The notes under the pieces are model-generated. The model was not told the origin of the DNA, ran no database searches, and was given only the letters and a program-made list of their open reading frames with translations. From JBBQWR01 sp038210495 (GTDB lineage: Bacteria > Planctomycetota > Planctomycetia > Pirellulales > DATAWG01), in NCBI GenBank assembly GCA_038210495.1, contig JBBQWR010000021.1:21815-85814 (forward strand): 64,000 nucleotides of DNA, read 5' to 3'. The position numbers and the translations under genes are program-made. Below, in pieces: positions 1 to 8,886 of the stretch (the stretch's first letter is position 1; every line of letters begins with the position of its first letter).

Positions 1-392
1 TTGGCGACCTCATCGAGGCCGAGATGCTCCGCCAGTGCTTTGGCCGTCCCATAGGCCGCGATCTCATAGTGTTCCACGCGCTGGGCGGCGCCGATCAACG
101 CGGCGTCGATAACGGGCGATTGACCATCCTCTTCCAAGACTTCTTTGCCTTCTTCGATCAACCCTTCCATGGCTTTGCATTTTTTGCCGGTCATCTTGAT
201 CTCGAGGAGTTCGCCAATTTGGGTTAGGCGTTCGACCTGGCCTTCCGTCTCCTCGAGGTGCGACAGAATCGCCGTTTTCAGGGATTCGGTCGTGGCCTTT
301 TTCGCCATTTTCGGCAGCGCTTTAATCAATTGATTCTCAGCGCTGTAGATATCCTTGAGTTGTTCTTCGAGCAATTCGTTCAACGTATCCAT
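1..392 (-). CDS. YciE/DUF892 ferritin-like protein (3' end outside window)
   Basis: Partial gene: its start is at 392 and it runs off the left edge, giving about 130 residues. The translation begins MDTLNELLEEQLKDIYSAE and continues as amphipathic helices with LIKALPKMAKKA, LSHLEETEGQVERL and AAQRVEHYEIAAYGTAKALA. This is the DUF892/YciE ferritin-like four-helix family, with conserved Glu and His (E-x-x-H type) positions that may bind a di-metal centre. A GGAAAGG ribosome binding site precedes the ATG. Family members are stress-associated and their biochemical role is poorly known. The missing part is probably the last 30-40 residues. Confidence 0.85.
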   Translation of the reverse strand, partial: MDTLNELLEEQLKDIYSAENQLIKALPKMAKKATTESLKTAILSHLEETEGQVERLTQIGELLEIKMTGKKCKAMEGLIEEGKEVLEEDGQSPVIDAALIGAAQRVEHYEIAAYGTAKALAEHLGLDEVA

Positions 393-853
393 AACAAAGC
401 CTTTCCGTGGAAAAGAGTAAGAATGCGACTGCGGTTCGCGGAACGAAATTAGTTAGCGGGCCGAAGCCGATAAACGACGGGGCACAAGTTCGCAAACTCT
501 GTGCCAGCAAGGCGCCACAAACTCCCCGCGAGTTGGCGCCTGCCCTTTCGTCAGTCGGGTACGGGATGAGAACCGCGCAAGTTTCGAAGGTGAAACTCTG
601 AAAGAGTCCCACCGGTGCGCGCCGATTGCGAGCGGTCGTTAGCTTCAATGAGTAGCGTGACCGATACGCAGTGCTACGAGCAAAACCGATTTGTGAAAGT
701 GGGACCCTGCCAAACTGCCCAAGTATTGACCTGCGACGAGGAATTCGTTTCCCGTGACGATTGCCGTTCGCGCACATGCGCTTCGGAATCACACAAAGAC
801 TACCAGCGATTTTTCAGTGATTTATTTCGGAGCTTGGGAGGGCTTGAATCTCC
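393..853. other. Non-coding gap, 460 bp
   Basis: No frame here looks protein coding by composition or family resemblance. It holds the upstream region of the DUF892 gene and a GC-rich hairpin around 511-540, where GGCGCC and AACTC pair with GAGTT and GGCGCC. The rightmost part should carry the 5' half of the GH2 gene if that gene were intact, but nothing GH2-like is readable in any frame. Confidence 0.5.
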
Positions 854-1545
854 ATGCATCCGTCGATCGTGGCATGGATGCCGTTCAATGAATCGTGGGG
901 AGTTCCCGATCTGCCCGACAGCCCCACCCAGCGGCATTATGTTCAAGCCCTGTATCATTTAACCAAAACATTCGATCCTACTCGCCCGGTAATCGGCAAC
1001 GACGGCTGGGAAAGCGTCGCCACGGACATCATTGGGATTCACGATTACGATCACGACGCCGCCAGGATCGGTCACCGCTACGGGGCCGACAGCATGCTGC
1101 CGCGGCTTTTGAAACGCGAACGCCCCGGAGGCAGGATGCTCATGTTGAATTCCAGCCCGGGGGACGACCAACCCGTGATGCTCACCGAATTCGGCGGTAT
1201 CGCGTACCATCGCGACGATGGGGCGGCGTGGGGGGCTACTCGCGAGTCAATTCGCCGGAAGCCTTTTGTCAGACCTACACCCGGCTCTTGGAAGCGGTTC
1301 GTGGCCTCGGTATCTTGGCCGGTTTTTGCTACACGCAGTTCACCGACACGTATCAAGAAGCCAATGGCCTGTTGTACGCCGATCGGACGCCGAATTTTCC
1401 GATCGCCGAAATTCGCGCCGCCACCGGGGGCAATCAAATCTGCCACGAACCAATCGAATGGGAATGGCGCGAACGTCTGATGGACCTCCAGCGGACGCAG
1501 TATCTGATGCCCAGCGACGACTACGGCACTCAGCGCGGCAGGTAG
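854..1545 (+). pseudogene. GH2 glycosidase remnant: 5'-truncated and frameshifted
   Basis: The first frame (854 to about 1235) reads HPSIVAWMPFNESWG, FDPTRPVIGNDGWE and VMLTEFGGIAY. These are the C-terminal half of a GH2 (beta-galactosidase-type) TIM barrel with both catalytic glutamates, in NESW and TEFGG. After a run of six G at 1230-1235 the homology moves to another frame (GYSRVNSPEAFCQTYTRLLE, FCYTQFTDTYQEANGLLYAD) and ends at 1545. The N-terminal sugar-binding and Ig-like domains, several hundred residues, are absent, and an in-frame TGA lies 9 bases before 854. I read it as a decayed gene. The G-run shift alone could be a sequencing error, but the missing 5' half could not. Confidence 0.8.
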
Positions 1546-1814
1546 AGATCGCGGCTTATATTAGCGACTCAAGAATCCGGATCTCAGCGAGGCAGCCCGG
1601 CGAGCCGCGAGTAAGGTTCCCAACACCGCATAATCGGCGCCGCAAGCTGCCCAGGTTCGCCGTGAATTCTTCTCCTTGCGTTAGCTCTTGCCAACGCACA
1701 ATCACGATCCAACAATGGCGAAACTGGATTGTTGCGCACTCTCGATTCGTCGTCCGCGGCTCGCCGTCGATCGGCCGTTACCCACAATGAAATTGCTCCC
1801 GCGGAGTGAATGTC
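1546..1814. other. mgtA upstream region, no gene seen
   Basis: GC-rich stretch with several short inverted repeats and no convincing coding frame. It is the leader region of mgtA, where many bacteria carry a Mg2+-responsive M-box or leader peptide. I could not match the M-box consensus by eye. Confidence 0.4.
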
Positions 1815-4523
1815 ATGGCGATTCGACCTACCTCCGTGCTCCCCAAGGGGCTGATTCCGTCGCTCAAGCGGCAACAGCCGACGATCAAAGCCTCGGCCAT
1901 TCTGGCGGAGATGGCCTGTGCTCCAACGGCCACGGTCGCCGAGAAATTGGACAGTTCGCCCGAGGGCCTCAGCGAAGAAGAAGCCGAACGGCGGCTCGAA
2001 AAATACGGCTACAACGTCGTCGCGCAGGCCGAGCATCATAGCCGGCTGCTGCTGCTCGGGCACGCGATCGTCAATCCGCTCGTGATCCTGCTGGTCGTGC
2101 TGGCGGCCGTCTCGTATCTCACCGACACCGACGGCACGGGCGTGCGCGCGTCGTTCGTCATGATGCTGATGGTCGTGCTGGGCGTCGGTCTGCGATTCTG
2201 GCAGGAGTCGAAAGCCGACGACGCGGCCGCCAAGCTCAAGGCCATGATCAGCGTCACGGCGACGGTGCTGCGCGATCGGACGGCGCGCGAATTGCCGCTC
2301 GCGCAGATCGTGCCCGGTGACATCGTGAAACTGGCCGCGGGCGATATGATTCCAGCCGACGTCCGGCTGCTGAGTTGCAAAGATCTGTTTCTCACCCAAG
2401 CCAGTCTCACTGGCGAATCGTTTCCCGTCGAAAAGTTCGACCAACAAGAACCGAAAGACAATCGCTCGCCCCTGGAGCTAAAGAATCTGTGCTTCTTGGG
2501 CACCAGCGTCGAAAGTGGCTCGGGCACGGCGATCGTGCTCTCGACGGGTGGCAACACCTATCTGGGCAGCATGGCCAAGGCGATTACCCAAGAGCAAACG
2601 CAAACGAGCTTCGACAAGGGAGTCAATAGCTTCACGTGGCTGATGATTCGGTTCATCATCGTGATGACTCCGACGGTTTTCGTCATCAATGCGTTGACCA
2701 AGCTCGATTGGTCGCTGCCGCTATTGCAAGAGCCGAACTGGGGGAGCCTCAAGGACGCCTTCTTCTTTTCAGTCGCGGTGGCCGTCGGGCTTACGCCCGA
2801 GATGTTGCCGATGATCGTGACGGTCTGCCTCTCCAAAGGCGCGCTGGCCATGTCGCGGAAGAAGGTCATCGTCAAGCGGCTGAACTCGATCCAAAACTTC
2901 GGGGCGATGGACGTCCTCTGCACCGACAAGACGGGCACGCTCACGATGGATCGCGTGATCCTGCAGCGGCACTGCGACGTGGTCAGCGAAGAGGACGACG
3001 GCGTGCTGGTGCTGGCCTATGTGAATAGCCATTTCCAAACCGGCCTCAAGAACGTGCTCGATCGGGCGGTGCTCAATCACGAAAAGGTCGCCCACCTCGC
3101 CGGCTGCCAAGACTATCGCAAAATCGACGAAATTCCTTTCGATTTTCAGCGGCGAATCATGTCGGTCGTGGTCGAGACGCCCGATCACAAACATCGGTTG
3201 GTATGCAAGGGGGCGCCGGAGGAAATTTTCAAGCGCTCGACGCAGTTCGAACTCGACGGCAAACTCTATCCCACGGAGCAAATTCTGATCGAGGATCTGC
3301 GCGAGGAGTACAATCGACTCTCCTCCGATGGATTCCGCGTGCTCGCGTTGGCCTACCGCGATCAGGACGGCAGCAAGCAGGTTTACTCGAAGGACGACGA
3401 GAGTAATTTGGTGCTGCGGGGCTATATCGCGTTCCTCGATCCGCCCAAGGAAACCGCTCGGCCCGCGATCGACGCGCTGCAAAAGCACGGCGTCGACGTC
3501 AAGGTGCTCACCGGCGACAACGATCTTGTCAGTCGCAAGATCTGCTCCGAGGTCGGCATCGACACCGAGCATACGCTGCTGGGCTCTCAAGTCGAGCAGA
3601 TGGACGACGCTCAACTGGCCGAAGCGGCCGGCACGACGACGCTCTTCGCTCGGTTGTCGCCGGCCCACAAGCACCGCATCATCAAGGCCTTGCAAAGCAA
3701 AGGCCGCGTGGTCGGGTTCATGGGCGATGGGATCAACGACGCCCCCGCCCTGCGCGCGGCCGACGTCGGAATCTCCGTCGATACGGCCGTCGACATCGCC
3801 AAAGAGTCGGCCGACGTGATCCTTCTGGAAAAGAGCCTGCTGGTTTTGGAAGAAGGGATCCTCGAAGGCCGAAGCGTTTTCGCGAACATCTTGAAGTATA
3901 TCCGGATGGGCGCCAGCTCGTCGTTCGGCAACATGTTCAGCATGCTCGGCGCCAGCGTTCTCTTGCCGTTCCTGCCAATGTCGCCCATTCAGATTCTTAC
4001 CAATGGTCTGCTCTACGATTTTTCGCAGGTGCCGATCCCGACCGACGATGTCGATCCGGAGCAGATCGCCAAGCCGCATCCCTGGTCGATGAGCGATATC
4101 ACGCGGTTTATTTTACTCATCGGGCCGTGCAGCTCGATTTTCGACTATGTGATGTTCTACGTCATGTGGCACGTATTCGGCGCCACGGACAAATTGCACC
4201 TGGTCGCGGGAGATCGCTATGGAGAACAGCTTTTTCAGACCGGCTGGTTCGTCGAATCGCTCCTCACGCAGACATTGATCATCCACGTGATCAGGACGAA
4301 CAAGATTCCGTTCATCCAGAGCCGGGCGAGTTGGCCGCTGATCGTCACCAGCGCGGTGGTGATGGCGATCGGCGTCTGGCTGCCGTATTCGCCGATCGGC
4401 CCCGCGCTCGGATTCGTGCAACTGCCGGCGCTATATTGGCCGATCGTGATCGTGGTGTTGCTGGCGTATTTGGGGCTCACGCAGTTGGTGAAGATGTGGC
4501 TCATCCGCAAGCGGTGGATTTAG
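1815..4523 (+). CDS. mgtA: Magnesium-translocating P-type ATPase
   Basis: 902-residue P3B-type ATPase that imports Mg2+ across the inner membrane at the cost of ATP. It shows the actuator motif LTGES near residue 199, the phosphorylation motif DKTGTLT at about 371, and the hinge motif MGDGINDAPAL at about 636. Hydrophobic segments follow the P-type pattern: two near the N-terminus (HAIVNPLVILLVVLAAVSYL), two before DKTGT and about six at the C-terminus ending in LVKMWLIRKRWI. Length matches MgtA/MgtB. I chose ATG 1815 because GGAG at 1803-1806 is 8 bases upstream; GTG 1806 overlaps that site. The gene converges on the C25 protease gene and their stop codons overlap by 4 bp. A second Mg2+ transporter, mgtE, lies at 53039. 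Confidence 0.93.
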   Translation: MAIRPTSVLPKGLIPSLKRQQPTIKASAILAEMACAPTATVAEKLDSSPEGLSEEEAERRLEKYGYNVVAQAEHHSRLLLLGHAIVNPLVILLVVLAAVSYLTDTDGTGVRASFVMMLMVVLGVGLRFWQESKADDAAAKLKAMISVTATVLRDRTARELPLAQIVPGDIVKLAAGDMIPADVRLLSCKDLFLTQASLTGESFPVEKFDQQEPKDNRSPLELKNLCFLGTSVESGSGTAIVLSTGGNTYLGSMAKAITQEQTQTSFDKGVNSFTWLMIRFIIVMTPTVFVINALTKLDWSLPLLQEPNWGSLKDAFFFSVAVAVGLTPEMLPMIVTVCLSKGALAMSRKKVIVKRLNSIQNFGAMDVLCTDKTGTLTMDRVILQRHCDVVSEEDDGVLVLAYVNSHFQTGLKNVLDRAVLNHEKVAHLAGCQDYRKIDEIPFDFQRRIMSVVVETPDHKHRLVCKGAPEEIFKRSTQFELDGKLYPTEQILIEDLREEYNRLSSDGFRVLALAYRDQDGSKQVYSKDDESNLVLRGYIAFLDPPKETARPAIDALQKHGVDVKVLTGDNDLVSRKICSEVGIDTEHTLLGSQVEQMDDAQLAEAAGTTTLFARLSPAHKHRIIKALQSKGRVVGFMGDGINDAPALRAADVGISVDTAVDIAKESADVILLEKSLLVLEEGILEGRSVFANILKYIRMGASSSFGNMFSMLGASVLLPFLPMSPIQILTNGLLYDFSQVPIPTDDVDPEQIAKPHPWSMSDITRFILLIGPCSSIFDYVMFYVMWHVFGATDKLHLVAGDRYGEQLFQTGWFVESLLTQTLIIHVIRTNKIPFIQSRASWPLIVTSAVVMAIGVWLPYSPIGPALGFVQLPALYWPIVIVVLLAYLGLTQLVKMWLIRKRWI

Positions 4524-6121
4524 CGCCGGGACGCGGGCCGCTCGACTTCGAGATTCGTCGCTCCCACGGCGCAGTCCGATTTTCCGGCGACAAACACCGC
4601 TAACTGGCAATGCCCGGCGGCCGTGGCGGGAATGTCGATCCGCGTCGAGAAATGTCCGTCCGTGACCGGCGTCTCGACCGCCGCAAGCCGGCGCCGATTC
4701 GCTTGTAGATACGCCGGCTGATACGCGGCCAGCGCCGCCGCCGAGCCGTCGAACTGTTGCCTTGGCGGCGCTGCGGAGTTGGCAGCCTCTTCATCCGCCA
4801 GAAGTTCCAGCGTGCAGACGCCGTCCAGCGGCGCTTGGCCCGTCACATTCACGGCCAGCCCTGCAACCGTCGACGATGTCGTCGAGACGGTGGCCTGCCG
4901 AGGATACGAAAATCGCAGCAGCGGATCGCCGAGCAGATTGAACAGATGCAGATGTTCCGCTCGCTCCGCCGCCAGATCGCTTCCCTTGGGACTCACGGCC
5001 CGTGCCAATGTGTCGAGCATCAACCTCCGCGAACTGAGCACGGCGTCGTCGACGGCGACCGTGCGCCGCTTGGCGCGCAACATGGCTTCGCCGATCGTCG
5101 CCGAGTGCCGCTCGAAGCATTCGTCCATGAATTCCGTCCCCAGCACGCTCATCCCATAGGGCATCGTCACGCGCGAGCCGCCGATCACCGCCACGGGCCC
5201 GCCGTCGGACCGCAGCAACTCATCGCCAAGGCACCGCTCCTGGGCATCGAACGCGCCGCTATAACAGGAGAGAAAAATGGCGATCGGCGAGCCGGCCGCA
5301 CAGCGCAGCCCGCCGGCGTCGCGGCGGTCGAAGCCGGGGAAGCTGCCCAGCGGAGTGCGCAGCCCATCGATCCGAGTCGGATTGGCGTGTCCCATATAGA
5401 CCCAGAACAGGCAGCCCTCGTTCAGCCGGTCGGCGATCGTCGAGCGAAATAGCCGCGGGTCCGGACAATAGGAGCTTCGCCAGTTGGCGTATGTCAGCGT
5501 CGTTTGATAGCCGGCGGGCACGCCGCTGGAAATCATCCGCCGCACGGTCGATTCCAGCACGGCATCGACCACGGGACTGAAACCGCCGACACCCGCGACG
5601 AAGTTGACCCGCGCTCGCCAGCGGGCCGCGTCTTGGTTAGTCTCATAGTGCAGAATTTTCTTGACCAAATGCGATAGCTCGTCAGCCGACTCGACCGTCA
5701 ACCGGCCGATCGCGGCGCTCGGCAGCCCGTCTCCCTTCAGATCGGCATACCAACCATCGGAGGCAATCTGCGGCTCGGAGCCCCAGCGGATATTGACCTT
5801 GGCAGTTTCCAGATGCACGGGCACCGACCGCGCGCGAACGAGGGGGTCCAGCGGTTGGCGACTACCCGCGCCGCCGACCAACACGATGAACTTAAGATCC
5901 GCGCGACGCGCCACCGCCCGAATCCTGTCGCGAACGTCTTCGGGCGAGCCAGTGCTGGAGACGATCGTTACATCGTGTCCCTGCCGCGTGCGAAAATCGA
6001 TCCACGGCTGAAGGGCCGAGCGAAACTCGGCGGGGCACACGGCGACCGTGTCGGGCGAGCGCGGCGGGGTTTCGACGACGCTGAAAAGAGCAAGCCAGAT
6101 CGAGAGGATGGCGGCAGTCAT
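4520..6121 (-). CDS. Secreted C25 (gingipain-like) cysteine peptidase
   Basis: 533 residues. A hydrophobic N-terminus (MTAAILSIWLALFSVVET) looks like a signal peptide. The body has the gingipain/caspase-like fold pattern: DLKFIVLVGGAG, then FWVYMGHANPTRIDG with the catalytic His near residue 242, then AIFLSCYSGAFD with the catalytic Cys near residue 285, then GGPVAVIGGSRVTMPYG and LFNLLGDPLLRFSYP, which usually closes the catalytic domain. About 120 residues follow that may form an Ig-like C-terminal domain. Most likely an exported protease; substrate unknown. The region before the start carries a G-rich repeat pair. The family call is firm, but activity is inferred. Confidence 0.82.
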   Translation of the reverse strand: MTAAILSIWLALFSVVETPPRSPDTVAVCPAEFRSALQPWIDFRTRQGHDVTIVSSTGSPEDVRDRIRAVARRADLKFIVLVGGAGSRQPLDPLVRARSVPVHLETAKVNIRWGSEPQIASDGWYADLKGDGLPSAAIGRLTVESADELSHLVKKILHYETNQDAARWRARVNFVAGVGGFSPVVDAVLESTVRRMISSGVPAGYQTTLTYANWRSSYCPDPRLFRSTIADRLNEGCLFWVYMGHANPTRIDGLRTPLGSFPGFDRRDAGGLRCAAGSPIAIFLSCYSGAFDAQERCLGDELLRSDGGPVAVIGGSRVTMPYGMSVLGTEFMDECFERHSATIGEAMLRAKRRTVAVDDAVLSSRRLMLDTLARAVSPKGSDLAAERAEHLHLFNLLGDPLLRFSYPRQATVSTTSSTVAGLAVNVTGQAPLDGVCTLELLADEEAANSAAPPRQQFDGSAAALAAYQPAYLQANRRRLAAVETPVTDGHFSTRIDIPATAAGHCQLAVFVAGKSDCAVGATNLEVERPASRR

Positions 6122-6218
6122 GAACGAATCTCGCGGCGCACGCGGTGGGCAATTTCAGGGCGAATCAAGTCGGAAGGTACCCGCAACGGCGAGATCGAGC
6201 CAAGGGCAGTTTATCGGG

Positions 6219-6345
6219 CTCCCTCTCCCTTTGAGAGAGGGTGGGGGTGGGGGGTGGCGGTGAGGGAGTGCGGGCGTGGCGTGGACGTTGAACGCTCACC
6301 ACAACTACGCTTCCGCTCACTCTGCCCTCTCCCGGAGGGATAGGG
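6219..6345. repeat. Family D inverted pair (CCCTCTCCC / GGGAGAGGG)
   Basis: Left unit 6219-6267 contains CCCTCTCCCTTTGAGAGAGG followed by a G-rich GGGGTGAGGG-type tail. A shorter opposite unit is at 6321-6345 (TGCCCTCTCCCGGAGGGATA). Related single units lie at 19579, 20446 and 22414. Each unit can fold as a hairpin. Confidence 0.7.
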
Positions 6346-6382
6346 TTTCCAGCGGCCTTCGGGCGCGCTTGATGGCATGTTC

Positions 6383-6820
6383 TTACGCCGGTTTCGCGTC
6401 GCGGTGTTTTTCCATCACGACGCGATTGCCGCAGTCGTGATACTCGACCCGCGACATGAAGCAGCGCATTAGGAACACGCCGCGACCGCAGGGTGTTTCC
6501 AGATTTTCGTCGGCGGTCGGATCGGGAAGGCAGCCGGGATCGAAGCCGACCCCCTCGTCGCGAATCTCAATCCACAGCCGGTCGGCGGACAACTTGCAGA
6601 TGACGTGAACTTGCTTCGCCTGATCCAAGCGGTTCCCGTGGCGGATGGCGTTGGTCAACGCTTCCTCGACGGCCAGATGGACGCCGTGGACCTCCTGCTC
6701 GCTCCAATGCGCGCGGCTCAGTTGCTCGAGCAACTCCTGAAGCACCGCTTTGCCGGCGGCATATTCGCTAGGAATACGAATGTCCGTCGACCAGGTGCAA
6801 GGAGCGTGCGGCATGCTCAT
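6383..6820 (-). CDS. RsbW/SpoIIAB-like anti-sigma factor kinase (HATPase)
   Basis: 145-residue GHKL ATPase domain. The N box is EEALTNAIRHGN (residues 52-63), the G1 box DEGVGFDP (88-95) and the G2 box GRGVFLM (112-118). Size and architecture match RsbW/SpoIIAB serine kinases, which bind a sigma factor and phosphorylate an anti-anti-sigma STAS protein. It lies 174 bases downstream of such a STAS gene on the same strand, so the two probably form one partner-switching module. No sigma factor gene is adjacent, so the target is unknown. Confidence 0.88.
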   Translation of the reverse strand: MSMPHAPCTWSTDIRIPSEYAAGKAVLQELLEQLSRAHWSEQEVHGVHLAVEEALTNAIRHGNRLDQAKQVHVICKLSADRLWIEIRDEGVGFDPGCLPDPTADENLETPCGRGVFLMRCFMSRVEYHDCGNRVVMEKHRDAKPA

Positions 6821-6994
6821 TCAGTTCCGTGACAGCGGCGGGGCCAAGGCGCCAGTCGAACTACTTTTCGAGCCCGGCCTGATGTGCTCTGTTCCTCTCG
6901 TTGGGCCGAGAGGGCCGGAATGATGGGACATTGCCAGTCAATCAACCGCGAGTCGTCGAAATGCTTCTGCGCTGCGCCGCGATTCGCCTATTAC

Positions 6995-7348
6995 CTAAAA
7001 AGCCGCCAAGGCATCCGCTTCGTCGTCCTTGATATCGAACAATTTGTTCAACTTGGTGATCGCAAAGACTTCGTAAATCTGGGGGCGGATGCCGCTCAAC
7101 TTGAGCCGGCCGCCGTGCAGCTTCACCTTCTTGTCCAAGGTGATCAGCTTGCCGAGGGCCGCGCTCGAAAGAAATTCTACGTTAGAGAAGTCGAGGAGCA
7201 AGTTTTTACGGTTTTCCTCTTCGATCAATTGGAACATCTCCTGCCCCAACTCTTGAATGTTCGTCTCGTCCAAGATCTTGCGGTCGACGAACCGGACGAT
7301 GGTCACCTCGCCCTTTTCCTGTACCTCTAACCGTCGTCGCTGGGCCAT
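6995..7348 (-). CDS. STAS-domain anti-sigma factor antagonist (RsbV/SpoIIAA-like)
   Basis: 117 residues forming one STAS domain: EVTIVRFVDRKILDE, NLLLDFSNVEFLSSAALGKL, and GGRLKLSGIRPQIYEVF. Ser61/Ser62 in FLSSAALG is at the site phosphorylated by RsbW-type kinases. It precedes the RsbW-like gene and would release the sigma factor when unphosphorylated. A GGAGG site just upstream of the ATG supports the start at 7348. Confidence 0.9.
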   Translation of the reverse strand: MAQRRRLEVQEKGEVTIVRFVDRKILDETNIQELGQEMFQLIEEENRKNLLLDFSNVEFLSSAALGKLITLDKKVKLHGGRLKLSGIRPQIYEVFAITKLNKLFDIKDDEADALAAF

Positions 7349-7584
7349 CGCAATCCTCCGAGGAGCAAACGCCTATTGAGGCTGTATAAGGAACCCGGCA
7401 GCCAAGTGCTCGGGCAAATCGCTAGACTAATATCTCACACGGAAAAATCGCCGCGACCGCTGCCGAGACTTCGTCAGACCCATCGGCCGGAACTGCCGCC
7501 ACGATCGTTTTTCGCAATCGAGATTCGAGACCGCAAAATGGCCGCAAACCCCTATGCGCCATGATATTCGGCCGCAAAGGCATG

Positions 7585-8235
7585 TCAAGGCGCGCGTCGC
7601 GTTCCGGTCGACTTCGTCCTCAGCATCGACTGGGTAACCAGTAAATAATTCGTTCCCCGGTATTCGGTGATGACGCCGCTCACCGACCATTCCAACTGAT
7701 CGGGACTATCGCCGATCGCCCGTGCGACTCGTTCGCTGGCCAAGTTCTCCAGGCCATCCAGCCGCAACTTGCCATCGGTCGAGATAAATGTGATTCGATC
7801 GCCGGTCAGCTTGAAAAAGCCGAGCTGATCGACGAGCCGGCTTCCTTCGCGCCAGCGTCCGCCGACTTGGGCGCCCTCGATATGCGACGAAGCGGCCGCC
7901 GACGAGGTCAGATTCACGGCGCCAGCGGATGCGCCTTTGGTGGGCTGGACAGTTTTGGTTCCGCTCGCGTCGCCGCCGGTTGGCTGCGCTAAGCTTGCCG
8001 GCGCAGATTCGTTTTCGGCCCGGCCAGTTACCGGACGGAGCACGAACACCAGGAAGAACAAGCAAAACGGAAGAGCCGCCGCCAGGATAATTCGAGGGTG
8101 GCCGGGGCTGGACCGCAGGGAAGCCCCGGAGGCCTGCGTGTGATGTCGAAACCACTCACCGGGGCTTCGGCGAGTACGCCTCCAGCCCCGGCGACCCGTC
8201 AGGGCACCCGAAACACGTTTTAGCCGAACCTGCAT
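7585..8235 (-). CDS. Single-pass membrane protein, unknown function, with repeat-encoded N-terminus
   Basis: 216 residues. After a basic N-terminal stretch (1-46) comes one membrane segment (IILAAALPFCLFFLVFVL), a Ser/Thr/Ala-rich linker and a C-terminal domain ending YRGTNYLLVTQSMLRTKS. I do not recognise a named family. The start is well supported: the upstream gene ends 2 bases before it and its last codons provide a GGAGG site 6 bases from the ATG. Residues about 15-46, rich in Arg, Gly and Ser, are encoded by an inverted repeat pair (8098-8192) also found in part at 63862, so this stretch was probably inserted. Confidence 0.7.
   Translation of the reverse strand: MQVRLKRVSGALTGRRGWRRTRRSPGEWFRHHTQASGASLRSSPGHPRIILAAALPFCLFFLVFVLRPVTGRAENESAPASLAQPTGGDASGTKTVQPTKGASAGAVNLTSSAAASSHIEGAQVGGRWREGSRLVDQLGFFKLTGDRITFISTDGKLRLDGLENLASERVARAIGDSPDQLEWSVSGVITEYRGTNYLLVTQSMLRTKSTGTRRAP
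8098..8192. repeat. Inverted repeat pair inside a coding region
   Basis: Left unit 8098-8130 (GGCCGGGGCTGGACCGCAGG onward, ending AAGCCCCGG) and right unit 8158-8192 are inverted relatives sharing GCCGGGGCTGGA and AAGCCCCGG. A further partial copy lies at 63862-63883. The pair is inside the gene at 7585-8235. Confidence 0.75.
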
Positions 8236-8237
8236 GG

Positions 8238-8525
8238 CTATCCTCCCGGCTTCTTCATGGCGAAGCTATGCAAGATCAACACCGAGCCGATCGACATCAG
8301 CGACCAGCCGAGCCATTGGGGCGGGCGAACGACTTTTCGTGAAATCGAGTTGGTCGAGGCCAAGGCGAGCGGACCGGCGGGCGCTTGGCCCGTGTCTTGC
8401 AACCGACTGACGACGAAGTGCGTCGTTTTTTCGTTGAGCGTGAACGATTCGAACGTTCGGAATTGGATTCCGAACAGCATCACCAGCACGCCCGTCATCA
8501 TGAATTGATTGCGATTGAATTCCAC
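8238..8525 (-). CDS. Small two-helix membrane protein, unknown function
   Basis: About 95 residues from a GTG at 8525 (VEFNRNQFMMTGVLVMLFG). There is one membrane helix near the N-terminus and a second near the C-terminus (WLGWSLMSIGSVLILHSF), separated by a polar loop. GGAGGGAGG stands about 9 bases before the GTG. A start at 8603 is possible but adds an unremarkable Gly/Ala stretch. Translationally coupled to the next gene: the last codons, TAG included, contain that gene's ribosome binding site. The two probably work together, function unknown. Confidence 0.65.
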   Translation of the reverse strand: MEFNRNQFMMTGVLVMLFGIQFRTFESFTLNEKTTHFVVSRLQDTGQAPAGPLALASTNSISRKVVRPPQWLGWSLMSIGSVLILHSFAMKKPGG

Positions 8526-8886
8526 GGCCGCAGGCCTCCCTCCATAAGAGAACGGCCTCCTGCCGATCGACGCGCCGCCGGCGGGTCCTAAAAGACGCGC
8601 CACGCAAAGTCCTTTTCCGTAATCGACCTATCGAGCCGCGAAGCCGCAAAACTTCAATGTTCGCTTAAATGGTCCGATTGCGCCGCCGGTTGGGATGGCA
8701 AGATTGTCCGGGGGCAGGCGACTCCAAGCCGCCGCCGGCAGGCTTGAAGCGAGAGGCCGGAACTCGAGACGTCGCGTGGGGGCCAAACCCGCACGCACTT
8801 TTCAAAAGTCGCCAGCGGCGAATCGCTCGGGAGGGCCGCTCGGCCAACTTGCTTCGCGACGCCAAGAAGTCAACGGCGATGAGGTC

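Noticed and set aside
337..792. 151-codon minus-strand frame near the left edge
   Set aside because: It overlaps the DUF892 start in another frame, lacks a ribosome binding site and has random-looking composition.
1546..1814. M-box or leader-peptide control of mgtA
   Set aside because: I could not match the conserved M-box core or a leader ORF; an Infernal search with the M-box model would decide.
2769..4079. 436-codon open frame antisense to mgtA
   Set aside because: mgtA on the plus strand has all P-type motifs; the antisense frame has none.
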